Counted from the first letter of the stretch, positions 39,607-49,857 are shown. The stretch: 64,000 nucleotides of DNA from Adiantum capillus-veneris (GCA_014529385.2 CM043942.1:54870647-54934646); one strand, 5' to 3'. The notes: generated from the letters alone by a model not told the origin. Program-made: numbers and translations.

Positions 39607-41402
39607 GCGAATCGCTTATACCTTCCTCTTACACCGCATAAATTCTTTCTACATGCATTGACTGCACATGCATATAGGGCTATATTACAAGGCCTGCATT
39701 AGCACGAGTTCACACCCATGCACAGCATATACCCTTGACGATACCCTGTCGTCCGGGAGGACTACAACTAGGAGGGGGGGAGGCATTCCAAATGCGGACT
39801 CATGACTCATGTCATATATTAGAGGGCAATGTTTGTGAGCAATTTTTCAACCATTTTTGCATTTTATTGTGTGATTTTGGGAAAAAAATATGCCCTCGTA
39901 ATTAATCAGAATTGGGAACCAAATCATCACACATGAGCCCCTAGGGATGTGTATAGACTATAAAGAGAGTCAAATCTGCCCAAAAAACGTCTAAAAACAG
40001 CAAAAAATAGGCCAAGATTGACGATTATGAGTGAGAATGTACATAGACGAGAAAAATGTGAGCTACAAAGTGTTTTGCTTTTCATAGGTATTTTTATAGG
40101 TTAGAATTGCTATTTTCGGGTTATTTTGGGATTTATTTGCTTTATTTTAGCCATTTTCTAGCAAAAATTATAGAAAAAAATTCCGTAATCCAGATGGAAA
40201 CACAAAAGAAGAGATGCCTGATCGGAGAAAGGTAAAGAAGACATAGAAAAAATAGGGACTGCAAAGGTGACAGGGCAAAATGACCACCGTCATGAAGGGA
40301 CCTCCAACAGGAGAAATCTACAAAAATTGTAGAACTGGAGCAAACGAGGTCCAAATCAAGAAATTTGCGAGCCTAAACTGCATCTCGCAAAAAGTTATGG
40401 CCACAGGTAAAAGATGGGAAAATTTTGTGTCGGAGTCTCGATTACATATAGAGAGGCTAGGCTAGAAATCTCTCATTTGAGCCATTTTCCATTGTGAGAG
40501 AGAGAGAGCTCCCTACAGCAGTTGAGACTTCCAGAAGCTCATCCATCACGCACGGTCACCAGATCGACATCAGATATGAGAGGTACGCTCGTCAACACTG
40601 ACTCTAAGTGTTGTTTACTTCAGTTAGTCGCAAAACCTCGCCAGCATCACAATCACAACCTGTGCACACATACGGTAGACCGGTTGTTAGGGAGACCTAG
40701 AGGCCACCAAATGGAACCAAAATTGAAAGACACAATGCCTATAGATTAGGGATCAAGCCTATGACCTCGGAAAGCGCGAAGGAAGCCGCTCAGAAAACCT
40801 TAATTTCACAAGACCTGCAAAAGGGCAACTGAACCAAGGTGATCGAAAATGAGCCAAAACTCATAGACAGCAAGCCAATAACCTCGACAAACCGACTGAA
40901 GGGTTAGATCATGAAAAAGTTCGTCAAAACGGAGCCTAAAGTCCCTATCTGATGGAAACTGCACAAAGCGTCACGATACTCTAACGGGCCGACTAAATGA
41001 CAAAATGACACCAAATTTAACAAGGTACATCCAAAAGAGGTCAACTACGAGATGGAATGTGTCCACTCAGGAAAAAAGCTCTTCCACTAGGACAAATGCC
41101 AGCAACAGGCCAGAAAGATGTCCAAATGGTCGTTTTTCGTGTTGTAAACACCAAAACAACAACCGACTGCTTTGATGGAAGGTCAAAAGGAAATAAAAGA
41201 AAGCCGGAGTCATACAATGACCAAAAGGAATGGCGACCATCACCTAAGTGGTCTACTTCGACTCCAGGACTAGCTAAGTGCTGCAAACAGAGAGTACACT
41301 CTTCTAAATTGATTAAAACTTGATGTGTGTGTCTAGGAGAGCCTATTAACACCATTGTGGTCAACTAACATTAAAAAAAACTGGTAAAAATGATTAAGTA
41401 CT
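39607..41402 (+). other. Gypsy-F non-coding region with internal polypurine tract
   Basis: 39765-39782 reads ACTAGGAGGGGGGGAGG, nearly identical to the element's terminal polypurine tract (ATTAGGAGGGGGGGAG, 45851-45866). No LTR start follows it. 40496-40512 is a GA-rich microsatellite. Nothing coding is supported between 39607 and 42371. Confidence 0.6.
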
Positions 41403-42142
41403 AGTCTATCGTGATAGACTTGAATTTACAATTAGACAAGTAAAATTTTGATTTTGGCTTCATGAGGAGTTCTAACAAGGAATATTAACCACCATTATCA
41501 AATCAAAGTGCAAAAGGGATCTCTTTTGGCCAAATAACCTAGTCTATCGCGATAGACTTGCTACTACAATATTTGGGGGAAAGACTTTTCAAAATTTTCA
41601 CAAAACAGACTTGGGAAAGCACATGAAGGCAATACACCAAATTTGGTGACAGGATGGACTCATATGGCAAGCCGAGAAAGACATGACGACAACTCAGAGT
41701 CAGAACAGGACATCTCAAGGGCAGACAGTTAAAATTCACATGTGAGAGGTCAAGAAACCTTACATCAACTTGGAGAAGGTAGACAGATGATCACAGAGCC
41801 AAAAAATGACAAATTGACACTGAGTACCAGTCTATCGCGATAGACTAAGCAGAGGGATACTAGGCCATCTAACCAAAAATTTGAATTAACAGTTGGATTC
41901 AACATGATGCAAGAAGACTACCCACTAAGTTTGAGCCCAAAACAACACAAAATGAAGGAGATAGACCAACATCTCCTTGGAAGGAATGTGGAAAAAATGG
42001 GAGTTGATCCAAAAAGGGGTCACTTGACATTTGAGGTGAAAATGGGATCAGATCATGTGCAAGGTATGAGAAACCAATTGGTGGAGGCACAACTGCAAAA
42101 TAGGACCCTTGTCAAAAGATGGCTAGTCTATCGCGATAGACT
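41403..42142 (+). repeat. Gypsy-F downstream palindrome repeats (four copies)
   Basis: AGTCTATCGCGATAGACT at 41541-41558, 41829-41846 and 42125-42142, and a one-base variant (central GTGA) at 41403-41420. Spacings are 138, 288 and 296 bp. Shared flanks (for example CAAATTTCAAGGCATTT-like text about 95 bp after the palindrome at 30200 and 42219) tie them to the leader repeats. Confidence 0.88.
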
Positions 42143-42371
42143 GAGCAAAAGTTGCAAATAAACTGATTTTCAATTTGGGATTATAGAGTGACCTTACATG
42201 CCCTATGAACATACACCACACAAAATTTCAAGGCATTTGGACTTGTTCTCCTTCACCAACAACATTAATTTGAAGCCGTCAGAGTCGCACAATGGAAGAG
42301 CTTGTCTATCTGCTAACATTTTACCTTAACTCATCTTGGGACTAAGAAGGCTCATCTAGATGCATGATTAA

Positions 42372-43436
42372 GTGGTAATCAATTTAGAAGAGAAGTACTA
42401 TGTTTGTACATTAACTGTTAATTGTGAATACAGGATCCATGGATGCTTCTCTGGGGAAAAGAAAAGGCAAGAACCAACGGAAGGTGCAATACCCTATGCA
42501 CTTCTACCCAATTCACTAAAGCCAGCGGCCACCTGGATACTTGCAGACGTGCAACAGGCAGCAGCCTTTCAGATCTATCAAGGTTCATATGTGGATGACA
42601 AAAGAAATTTAGTGGATACAGTGATGATCCCCAAGGAGGCAGAAAATTACTTGAAAAGATCACCGCAAAGGTCATGGCTCAAAAAAGTTGGCTTATGGAA
42701 CTTTGTATCACTACCACCAGTAGGGATAGATTTCAAGAGGGTACAACACCTAATTGAGACTATCCAAGAAGATGGAACTTGCAGAGTGGCAGGCATGGAT
42801 AATGAAGTGATGGAGATCCAGATCACCAAAGAAATCATCAAGGAGGCATTGAAATTGTCTGATCAAGGAGCCAACATGAGAGAAAGAAGGAAAAACCTCA
42901 CAGTCTACTTGCAAAAGTCCAAACTACCATCTTTTGAACTCATAGCAAACCCGGAAGTAAGAGAACTGACACAGATCTATAGTCAGTGTTTGTTGAGCTA
43001 CAGCAAAAGACCGCCAAGATACACTACACCACACGGGAGCATCTCAACCACACTGACATGGGCTATGGGAATGACCCATGAGTTCTATATAGATCACGCA
43101 TCATATCTGTTTGAAGAAGTGACAAAGCTAAGGCAGGACAAGCCAAATTACATTGCAGGAGGAGAAGTCCTCACCAGAATCATATACCAGGCCATAGGCG
43201 CGGCAGATCAGCTACCACATGCTCCCCATCAAAACGATTGGCTGGTGTTAAGAGAGAATATCGAAGACAGATCACAAAGGAAAGTACCGGCCTCTATTAA
43301 CACCATTGGAGGACGCAGGCTGGAAAGAGTAACAAGAAGTGCACAAGAAAAGATGGAAGAAGAAAGAAGAACTGAAGAGGAAGATGTCCGACTAAAGAAG
43401 CGGAAATGGAAAACAACACCAGGTTGCAGAAGATAG
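42372..43436 (+). CDS. Gypsy-F accessory ORF 1 (unknown protein)
   Basis: 354 open codons with no domain I recognise: no signal peptide, transmembrane segment or envelope-like features are evident. Central motifs GIDFKRVQHLIETIQEDG, IQITKEIIKEALKL, KRPPRYTT, EVLTRIIYQAIGAADQLPHA and PHQNDW recur in order in the fragment at 4600-5749, so the protein is a conserved part of a family. The C-terminal 60 residues are Arg/Glu-rich. GTGAATACAG upstream of the ATG at 42439 looks like a 3' splice site, suggesting expression from a spliced RNA. That is inference. Confidence 0.7.
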   Translation: MVINLEEKYYVCTLTVNCEYRIHGCFSGEKKRQEPTEGAIPYALLPNSLKPAATWILADVQQAAAFQIYQGSYVDDKRNLVDTVMIPKEAENYLKRSPQRSWLKKVGLWNFVSLPPVGIDFKRVQHLIETIQEDGTCRVAGMDNEVMEIQITKEIIKEALKLSDQGANMRERRKNLTVYLQKSKLPSFELIANPEVRELTQIYSQCLLSYSKRPPRYTTPHGSISTTLTWAMGMTHEFYIDHASYLFEEVTKLRQDKPNYIAGGEVLTRIIYQAIGAADQLPHAPHQNDWLVLRENIEDRSQRKVPASINTIGGRRLERVTRSAQEKMEEERRTEEEDVRLKKRKWKTTPGCRR

Positions 43437-43666
43437 TAAAAATGGAAAGGATGCTAGAAGGATTTGTTCTAGAGAGATCTCTACGAGGCGATGTAGGCGC
43501 CACTTGGAAACCTTCTAGTAGCACTTACACACTGAGAACGAAGAATAAAAACAACCCAGCTTTTGAGTTGGACTGGTTCGAGAGGTACATCCAAGAAAGA
43601 AATGCTAGGGACGAACCAGAATTGCTACTAGAAGAGGAGGATCTCCAAACTTTGAGAGATCATTGA
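43406..43666 (+). CDS. Gypsy-F accessory segment between ORF 1 and the coiled coil
   Basis: 86 codons overlapping the end of accessory ORF 1: MERMLEGFVLERSLRGDVG, FELDWFERYIQERNARDEPE, then an acidic end. It abuts the next open segment by a 4-bp overlap and is probably part of the same accessory unit. Confidence 0.5.
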   Translation: MENNTRLQKIVKMERMLEGFVLERSLRGDVGATWKPSSSTYTLRTKNKNNPAFELDWFERYIQERNARDEPELLLEEEDLQTLRDH

Positions 43667-44916
43667 GGCCAACTTCACGAGATCAGGAAACACCACCGCC
43701 ATCTCCAAGGCCAGAGACAAGTGAGAGGCAATCTACCCCACCTGCTGACTCTCCTTTGCATTCAGAAAGCTCACATCGTGATGAGAGAGTTCATACACCA
43801 CCCAGTGAAGAAGAAGAAGAAGAAAGAACAGATGGTCACCCAAACACTGGAACCATATCACAAATCGATAAAGGCAAGAAAAAGGAGGTGGATCAGACAA
43901 AAGATAAAGCTTCCTCCTCTCAAGAAATTGAGCTGGAAGCTACTATAGATGAAGATTTGCAGTCAATGGAGACAATACTAAACCGAACAAGACTGCACAG
44001 TCAATGGTTAGCTGATCAGAACAGGTCCAACAAAACGAAGTTAGAAAAAACCCATCAAGAAGTTATGAGACTGCAGGAGCAAAGAGATGACACTCTAAAA
44101 TTGATCAGCATCAGAGATGCTGAGATCTTGGGAATCAAAAGCACGGTAAATCTCCTCAAAGACAATTTACAGGAGTTTGAAGATTTCAATGCCATTTGTG
44201 AAGATACAATCAACGTATTCCTTGAAGATGTCAGTGACAAAGATGAACACATCCATAAGTTGGAAAAAGAAAAGCAAGATGCGCTGGAGACAGTCAAAAG
44301 TTTGCAAGTCGTCATCGATGACTTACAAATTGAAGTCAAAGATTTGAGGGCAGTAACAGATATACAAGCAAGGGAAATCGAACGAGGTAAGAAACAAAAA
44401 ACGTCGCTACCAACAACACCGGTAGTCCACCCACAAGAAGAAGTGGCTGCACTGAAGAGGGAGCTGGAGTTGGAAAGAAAACAGCGCTTAATGATAGCCG
44501 AAAGTGCTCTTAGAGCAGAGGATCAACTACAAAGGCAAAGTTCAGACTTACAAAGTGAACAGCAACAAGGACCAGCTCCTGACAGTGACATGGAAAGCAT
44601 TGTTTCCAAATCACTCAGGGAAGAAAATGAAAACTTTCACATCAGGGTAAAGCAGTTAGAGGAGTCTGCAGCTCAAAAAGAGATGGAATTTCAAGCTCTC
44701 CAAATCAATAGTAGAACAATGGCTGCGCAAATCGCAAGTCTTCAAACTGCAAGGCAACACCAAGGACAGGTACGAGTGCACTTGGAGCAAGCAGCCACGG
44801 ATTTGGCTGGACTCGCCGAAGTATATGGGGGTCAAGATGACTACAGGGAGAATCAGATGATCAGGAAGCCCCAGATACACAAACTGATCAAACTAGCTCC
44901 AAAGACAAAGAAATAG
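43663..44916 (+). CDS. Gypsy-F accessory ORF 2, coiled-coil part
   Basis: 417 codons: a disordered Pro/Ser/Glu-rich N-terminus (to residue ~100), then long heptad-like helices from about residue 105 to 240 (KLEKTHQEVMRLQEQRDDTL, HKLEKEKQDALETVKSLQVV) and again from about 260 to 390. No known family. A structural or oligomerising role is inference from the coiled coil. Confidence 0.7.
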   Translation: MRPTSRDQETPPPSPRPETSERQSTPPADSPLHSESSHRDERVHTPPSEEEEEERTDGHPNTGTISQIDKGKKKEVDQTKDKASSSQEIELEATIDEDLQSMETILNRTRLHSQWLADQNRSNKTKLEKTHQEVMRLQEQRDDTLKLISIRDAEILGIKSTVNLLKDNLQEFEDFNAICEDTINVFLEDVSDKDEHIHKLEKEKQDALETVKSLQVVIDDLQIEVKDLRAVTDIQAREIERGKKQKTSLPTTPVVHPQEEVAALKRELELERKQRLMIAESALRAEDQLQRQSSDLQSEQQQGPAPDSDMESIVSKSLREENENFHIRVKQLEESAAQKEMEFQALQINSRTMAAQIASLQTARQHQGQVRVHLEQAATDLAGLAEVYGGQDDYRENQMIRKPQIHKLIKLAPKTKK

Positions 44917-44936
44917 ACGAAGATTCGGTCACGAGA

Positions 44937-45800
44937 TTGGAAGAGCAGAGGCTGGCCGAGCAAATGGAAAAACAATCAGAGATGATATGGTACAAGGCAA
45001 TGCAACTAGAAAAGGAGATGCTACAAGGGCTCTCCAGATCATGCAAAACAGCAGCAAAGCTACGGGAGGAATGGAATGCCCCTATGTTACCCTATGCTCT
45101 GCTGAAATACGAAACTCTAACACATCAACGGCAGCTCGCAAAAGAAGAACAAGTGTCAGTGTTTGAAGGAGAATTACAGGATCGGGAACAGCAAAACAGA
45201 ATAGTAGACAGCAAGCCAAAGTGGAGGCGTCAATGGCTCTTGGATCATCCTAATAACCTGATCCACTTAGTCAACGCACCGCCTGAGCTGAGGAATGACA
45301 TAACTTTTTGCCCAACTCCCTGAACATACACCTACAGCCAACATAAAGCACTACAAAGCAGAAATCCGACATGGCTAAATTATCCAGTATTGCCAGGGCC
45401 TGCAGAGGGAGAGAGAATATCCGGTTCTTACATGGTGAAAACCCTTCAGGGCGCCATTGCAGAATTCGGAGGCTCTCCCGACCTATCCTGCAAGATGCTA
45501 TGTAAAATAGCTCGAACCTTTTTGGCCTGTCTCACAGTCTTCTCAGAAAGCTGGACTTCAGAGTATATGGATACCGAAAGAAGCATCTCATAGCTGTCAT
45601 ACAATCTAAGTGGGCCACCCACAGAGCCAGTATTGTATGCCTATTTCAGACGGCTAATGTTTCTGCCAAGATACCATCTCCAAACCTTCGAAGAAGCATT
45701 TTACACAGGCTTCTTCATGTACAAGTCCAAAATTTTTGGCCCATTAATGGCAAGCGAGTCTATGCGATATGATGCGTTTCTACATCAAATCAACCAAGAA
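44937..45800 (+). CDS. Gypsy-F accessory ORF 2, conserved C-terminal region
   Basis: Open pieces 44937-45323 and 45390-45593 and the text beyond hold IVDSKPKWRRQWLLDHPNNL, MVKTLQGAIAEFGGSPDLSC, RLMFLPRYHLQTFEEAFY and SKIFGP. All four blocks reappear in the same order on the minus strand at 63985-63319, in an element with a different LTR. This makes the region a family-level conserved domain of unknown function. Its end lies 50-70 bp before the polypurine tract. Confidence 0.72.
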
Positions 45801-45850
45801 GGATGACAACGACACTGAAGACAAAGACGATCATGTCATGGTAGACATGA

Positions 45851-45866
45851 ATTAGGAGGGGGGGAG
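45851..45866 (+). promoter_or_regulatory. Polypurine tract of Gypsy-F
   Basis: ATTAGGAGGGGGGGAG immediately before the LTR start TGTTGGAGCCC. Confidence 0.85.
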
Positions 45867-46791
45867 TGTTGGAGCCCATTTTTCCAACTGTTGTAATGAG
45901 GCCATCTTGTAAAGCATATCAAATTCCCATTTTATGTCAAAGACGTCTTATCATTTTGATCCATTTGTCTGGGTCATGTAAAGATTAATCAGTTAGTCAG
46001 TACTCAGATTTGTTCCCACTTTGTAATAATGAGTAAGAGAATCCCATGTACATTTTTGAGCTAAGGTGACTAAAGTATAAAAGTCACCTTAGAATCATTT
46101 TGCAATAACATTGTTTTTTAATATTAATCCTATGTCGTACGAGTCTGAGAGAGAGAGAGAGAGAGAGAGAGATTCTTATCCTCTTCGCTAGGCATTCTCC
46201 CTCACCGGATTCACGACGTGACTACACCATCGTGGTAGTCTCTCCGAGAGCTACGCGCCCACGCCACGCATTCACATTTTTGAGCTGTTCGCGATCGATC
46301 CTTCCTCGAGCTTGTTTTGTTTGTAAGTAGCACAAACAATGTCTGTTTTCAACAATCAAGTGCTTTATGGAATGAGAAAGAGATTAGCTACACATAGATA
46401 CTCATGAACTTAAGTTTCGCCCACTTTTGGATTATGACCTGTTAGTCTATCGCGACTGTATTCGAGATAACTAGGGTTCAAATCTGGTGAGATTAGACTT
46501 ATAAGTAAGTATATCCTAGTGAGAGGATGGTGCCTACAAGTTTTGATGCGATTCCGAGTTCATTGGAAGTGTAAACGGTGTTGTGAGCGGTTAGGGATAG
46601 AGTGGGTTGCATTCTTCCAGGGTTAGTGATTGATGCATCATAAAAGTGTGTATGTGTAGATTGGTCTCAGCCTGACAAGATAACGAGATTTCCTACGTGC
46701 ACCTACGGGTTAGTCGTGTCATCGGATGATAAGTATGTTGTCTGTGTCGTGCTTGTGAGTATGAACAGGGGAGTAGTTAAGCCCTAAAACA
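45867..46791 (+). repeat. Gypsy-F 3' LTR
   Basis: 925 bp from TGTTGGAGCCC to CCTAAAACA. It carries a TATA-like TATAAAAG (about 46076-46083), a GA microsatellite (46146-46171) and the half palindrome AGTCTATCGCG (46444-46454). Gypsy-B RT sequence resumes right after it. Confidence 0.9.
46076..46083 (+). promoter_or_regulatory. TATA-like box in Gypsy-F 3' LTR
   Basis: TATAAAAG about 210 bp into the LTR. The 5' LTR lacks this part. Motif evidence only. Confidence 0.5.
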
Positions 46792-46808
46792 TCGGGATTT
46801 GCAAACAA

Positions 46809-47380
46809 CTAGTGGTCACGCAATAACTCAAAGACAATATGCAGGTGATTTTTGTGTTCATGCTCATCATGCCTAAAAATCAAAATGTCATCAAAGAACA
46901 CAATAACAAAGTCTTGATAATCAAGAAATATTTTGTTCATCATCCTAGCAAATGTGGCAGGTGCATTTGTGAGACCAAACGGTAAAACAATAAACTCATA
47001 ATGACCAGACTGGGTACGAAATGCAGTTTTAAAAATATCATTAGGGTGCATACGGATCTGATGGTATCCTGATTTCAAGTCAATTTTGCTAAACAGTTTG
47101 GCTCCTCGTAAGCGATCTAGGAGATCGTCTATACGTGGGATGGGATAGCGGTTTTTGACAGTAACCTTGTTTAATGCACGGTAGTCTATGCACATGCGAA
47201 AAGTTTTGTTTTTCTTTTGGACTAGGAGAACTGGTGCACCAAAAGGGGATGCACTAGGACGGATGAGGCCCTTATCTAGGAGTTCGGTGATTTGTTTTTG
47301 GATTTCTTATTGGTGCAAGGGACTGTGTCTATATGGTGCTCTGTGTGGAGGTTGTGAGCCTGGAAAAATTTCAATTTTAT
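46809..47380 (-). pseudogene. Gypsy-B reverse transcriptase N-terminal and palm segment
   Basis: [54 protein letters not shown] and the catalytic [11 protein letters not shown]. 47195-47380 carries the preceding RT text in other frames. The rest of the domain is at 28472, across Gypsy-F. Confidence 0.92.
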
Positions 47381-47383
47381 GAT

Positions 47384-48016
47384 CTAATTCACCACGAGAG
47401 GGTGGGAGGTGAGGGGGGTAATCATCCACAAAGCAATCATTATACTGTGAGAGGAAACCTTACGTGTGTGAGAGAAAGATGATTGTGTGTGCTCCACTTC
47501 AGTAACAAATATCATGTATGCTTTGTCATCCTTTCGTAGTGCACGTTTTGCTTGTGTGTGGGATATCAAGGGAAACATAGCAAGTGATGCAGCAGTAGAA
47601 AGTGAAATAGATTTGCCATTGAAAGTGAAATTCATTGTGTGTGTGCGATAGTCAATTTGTGGATTATGTTAGTGTCGAAATGGCATGCCCAAAATGATAT
47701 CGGTGGATTGCAATGGTGCAATTAAAAAATCACGTTGTTCTGTGTAATCACCAATGGTAATTGTGAGAGATTTAATTTCACGTGTGCCATTGTACTTAGT
47801 TCCTTGAAAAGCACATTTAACTTTGTATGCAGATGGTGTGGTGGTTAAATTCAATTTTCTTACCAATTTTTCAGAAATAAAGTCGTGTGAACTACCATCA
47901 TCATGTAAAATAGACACGCTTGAATCTTGAATTTTTCCTATTTGACGGAGCAAGGCATGAATTGAAATTGGCTTACCTGGTAGGTGAGGTGGTGTTGCAG
48001 CTGTCCAATCAGCCAT
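47384..48016 (-). pseudogene. Gypsy-B retropepsin region
   Basis: Open segments 48016-47669 and 47635-47384. The first shows VSILHDDGSSHDFISEKLV (aspartic-protease active-site region; DDGSS in place of DSGAS), VKCAFQGTKY and LQSTDIILGMPF, the chromovirus protease pattern. It lies between the zinc knuckle and RT as usual. Confidence 0.85.
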
Positions 48017-48300
48017 GTCATCGTCTAGGGGTTCTGATGCATCTTCGATGTTGTGTATGCGAGCTGTGGGTTGGCGAGGTCCGGGTGGCCGATTGTTGGT
48101 GCAGTTGGCTTCAACATGGCCGTATTGGCGGCATTTGAAGCACCGAACACCATTACGACATGCTGGGGAATTGGGATATGTGTTTGAAATTTGAGGTGCA
48201 GTTGCAGTAAAAACACGGGAATGGTGATGATGCAGTATGCCTCTGCAATATATTCGCGCACAGAGTTGTTCCTCTTCTTTTGATTGAGCCTAAACCTCAC
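48017..48300 (-). pseudogene. Gypsy-B gag remnant with zinc knuckle
   Basis: A knuckle CFKCRQYGHVEANC lies near 48145-48104 (minus), in a frame overlapping the open segment 48300-48025. Only about 0.5 kb separates it from the PBS, so most of gag is absent. Confidence 0.75.
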
Positions 48301-48792
48301 GCTCTTTTTTCACGATAATTGTGTCGCCTATGTCAAGGAGGTAGCACCGATTGTTAACAGAGAATCCCGATTCTTCTAATTACTTCCTCAAAACTCCACC
48401 ATTCAAAAAATCTTGTTCAATGTCTCCTGTTTCTTTAAATCTCTATGCATAGACTAAGTATTATAATTATATATGGGGGATGCTTAATACATTGTAAGTA
48501 AACGCTTAAACAAGTTAATTCTATTGAGTTTCATACTTAATTATTCTTCAATCATCTTTTAATTCCATGATAATTCGTGTTGATTATTTTATTTATTTTA
48601 AACTTCAAGCAAGGTTTGTTTTAATTGAATTATATAACGATGTTTAGACACTTGTCGAAATAAAAAATTGATACCAATGATACTAATAAGATAAGTAAGG
48701 CAAACTTAGCTGTGGGATTGATTGGTCATGAATCTCCTCGCATGCTCGTATCTAGCACTATCAAGAGCATTTTAATCTGGCTCTGATACCAC
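48301..48792 (-). other. Gypsy-B leader and PBS
   Basis: The PBS, TGGTATCAGAGCC on the minus strand, lies at about 48792-48780 next to the LTR end. The remainder (48301-48779) is AT-rich with no domain. Confidence 0.7.
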
Positions 48793-49417
48793 TGCTACAG
48801 ACGGGGGCGTGGCTGCCCTGCAAAATACTCAAAAGAACACGCTGCAATCCATGAAAAAGCACAAATCAACATACCTCGAATCACACAACGCATAATCCAA
48901 GTTGTACACGAGCAGAGACAGAAAGAGAGTGTGATAGAACGAGAGAGCACGTGTAGGCGCACCACCTAGAGCAGAGTGCTACGCCGGCATGGCAAGAGAG
49001 AAGAGAAGAATAACACAGACACTGGGTACAATCTCCCCCCGTGCAAGAGTGACCATGTCCCTCTTGCACGTATTTAATTTATAGAGAAGTTCATGCTCAA
49101 AATTGAGTTACATCCAATTCACACTTGGGCATAAAATAGTCATGGCTCATAAAGAGCTCAATGTAACAATTAATAGCTGTCTACATCTCAACTTATAACT
49201 AAACCATAAATACTAAGGCTTGCCACAGAAATCCACTGGTGGCAATTTTATTCCAAATAACTGCTATCGCTTTATTGTCCAGCACGTGCCAATCACTGAT
49301 CTGCTCACACAACACCCAGCAAGTGATCATATTCCACAATTCAAATCAACATTGCAATGCTTCATCAGAATATCAAATATTTCACAAATATATCATCAAA
49401 ATATCAATTCCATTACA
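48793..49417 (-). repeat. Gypsy-B 5' LTR
   Basis: 625 bp, TGTAATGG (49417) to CTGTAGCA (48793). About 13 differences to the 3' LTR. Outer flank TTCTT (49418-49422) equals 26150-26154. Confidence 0.93.
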
Positions 49418-49602
49418 TTCTTGGACGTAGTGTGATCTAAAAAAATTCAATTTTCTATGTGCTCAAGATGGCATTCTTATCAAGTAAAGATTGGTGAAGG
49501 CATAACCGAGGTGTATCCATTGGAGTGTACATTTGTTGGGGTGTCCATGTAGCTTCTTCATCACCTTGGTCTTCCCAGTCCACTATGAGCTCCACAGAGG
49601 GT

Positions 49603-49857
49603 ATTAAAGTAATAGCATCTCAAGTGAATAGCCCAATGTGATCCCAATATTTATTTTGGCTTTAGGTATTTATTTTACTTATTTGTCAATTCTTGGGTGG
49701 GGCAATTTGAGAAGGTGCGTATATAAGCACCACCTTGCCCCCATTGTAAATCATCAATTCACTGCCAAGGTTGGTTGGTTCACCAGTATTTCTCTCTGTT
49801 TCCCTTTCTCGTGTGTTCTCCCCATTGTTTTATGCTTCCGCATCGTTGACTTTGACA
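49603..49857 (+). repeat. Element C 3' LTR
   Basis: Matches 24601-24847 and ends CTTTGACA. It is preceded by a purine run (ACAGAGGG). 49423-49602 is the remaining C internal sequence, with no domain. Confidence 0.8.

Larger units (their letters stand above)
28473..46791 (+). mobile_element. Gypsy-F: large gypsy with palindromic repeats and accessory ORFs
   Basis: An 18.3-kb plus-strand element inserted in Gypsy-B's RT. Parts: 5' LTR (shortened) 28473-29041, PBS 29043-29060, repeat-bearing leader 29061-30697, gag segments 30698-33582, unassigned segments 33597-34504, RT-RNase H 34685-36655, integrase 36668-38390, retropepsin-like segment 38393-39292, non-coding 39607-42371 with an internal polypurine tract and palindromes, accessory ORFs 42372-45800, PPT, and a 925-bp 3' LTR 45867-46791. 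LTR divergence is about 2.8 percent by eye. It is broken in roughly a dozen or more places. The PBS and domains suggest an Athila/Tat-like plant gypsy, of unusual layout. Confidence 0.88.
26155..49417 (-). mobile_element. Gypsy-B: chromodomain gypsy (chromovirus), interrupted by F
   Basis: Minus-strand element with LTRs 26155-26780 and 48793-49417, target duplication TTCTT (26150-26154 and 49418-49422), tRNA-Met PBS, shortened gag, retropepsin, RT, integrase and a C-terminal chromodomain. Gypsy-F is inserted into its RT domain at 28473-46791. RNase H is largely absent. It is broken in many places. LTR divergence is about 2 percent by eye. Confidence 0.92.
24601..49857 (+). mobile_element. Element C: small non-autonomous copia-like element hosting the nest
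   Basis: Leaving aside the insertion at 26155-49417, C has only about 1.5 kb of internal sequence between ~250-bp LTRs, with a gag-like open segment and no pol. It is the oldest layer here (LTRs about 10 percent diverged), consistent with it hosting B, which in turn hosts F. It is broken. Gag-only copia derivatives of this size are known in plants. Confidence 0.75.

Noticed and set aside
39800-40520. Possible solo LTR after the internal polypurine tract
   Set aside because: No TG start after the tract, no second copy in the window and no CA end with flanking duplication; not supported.
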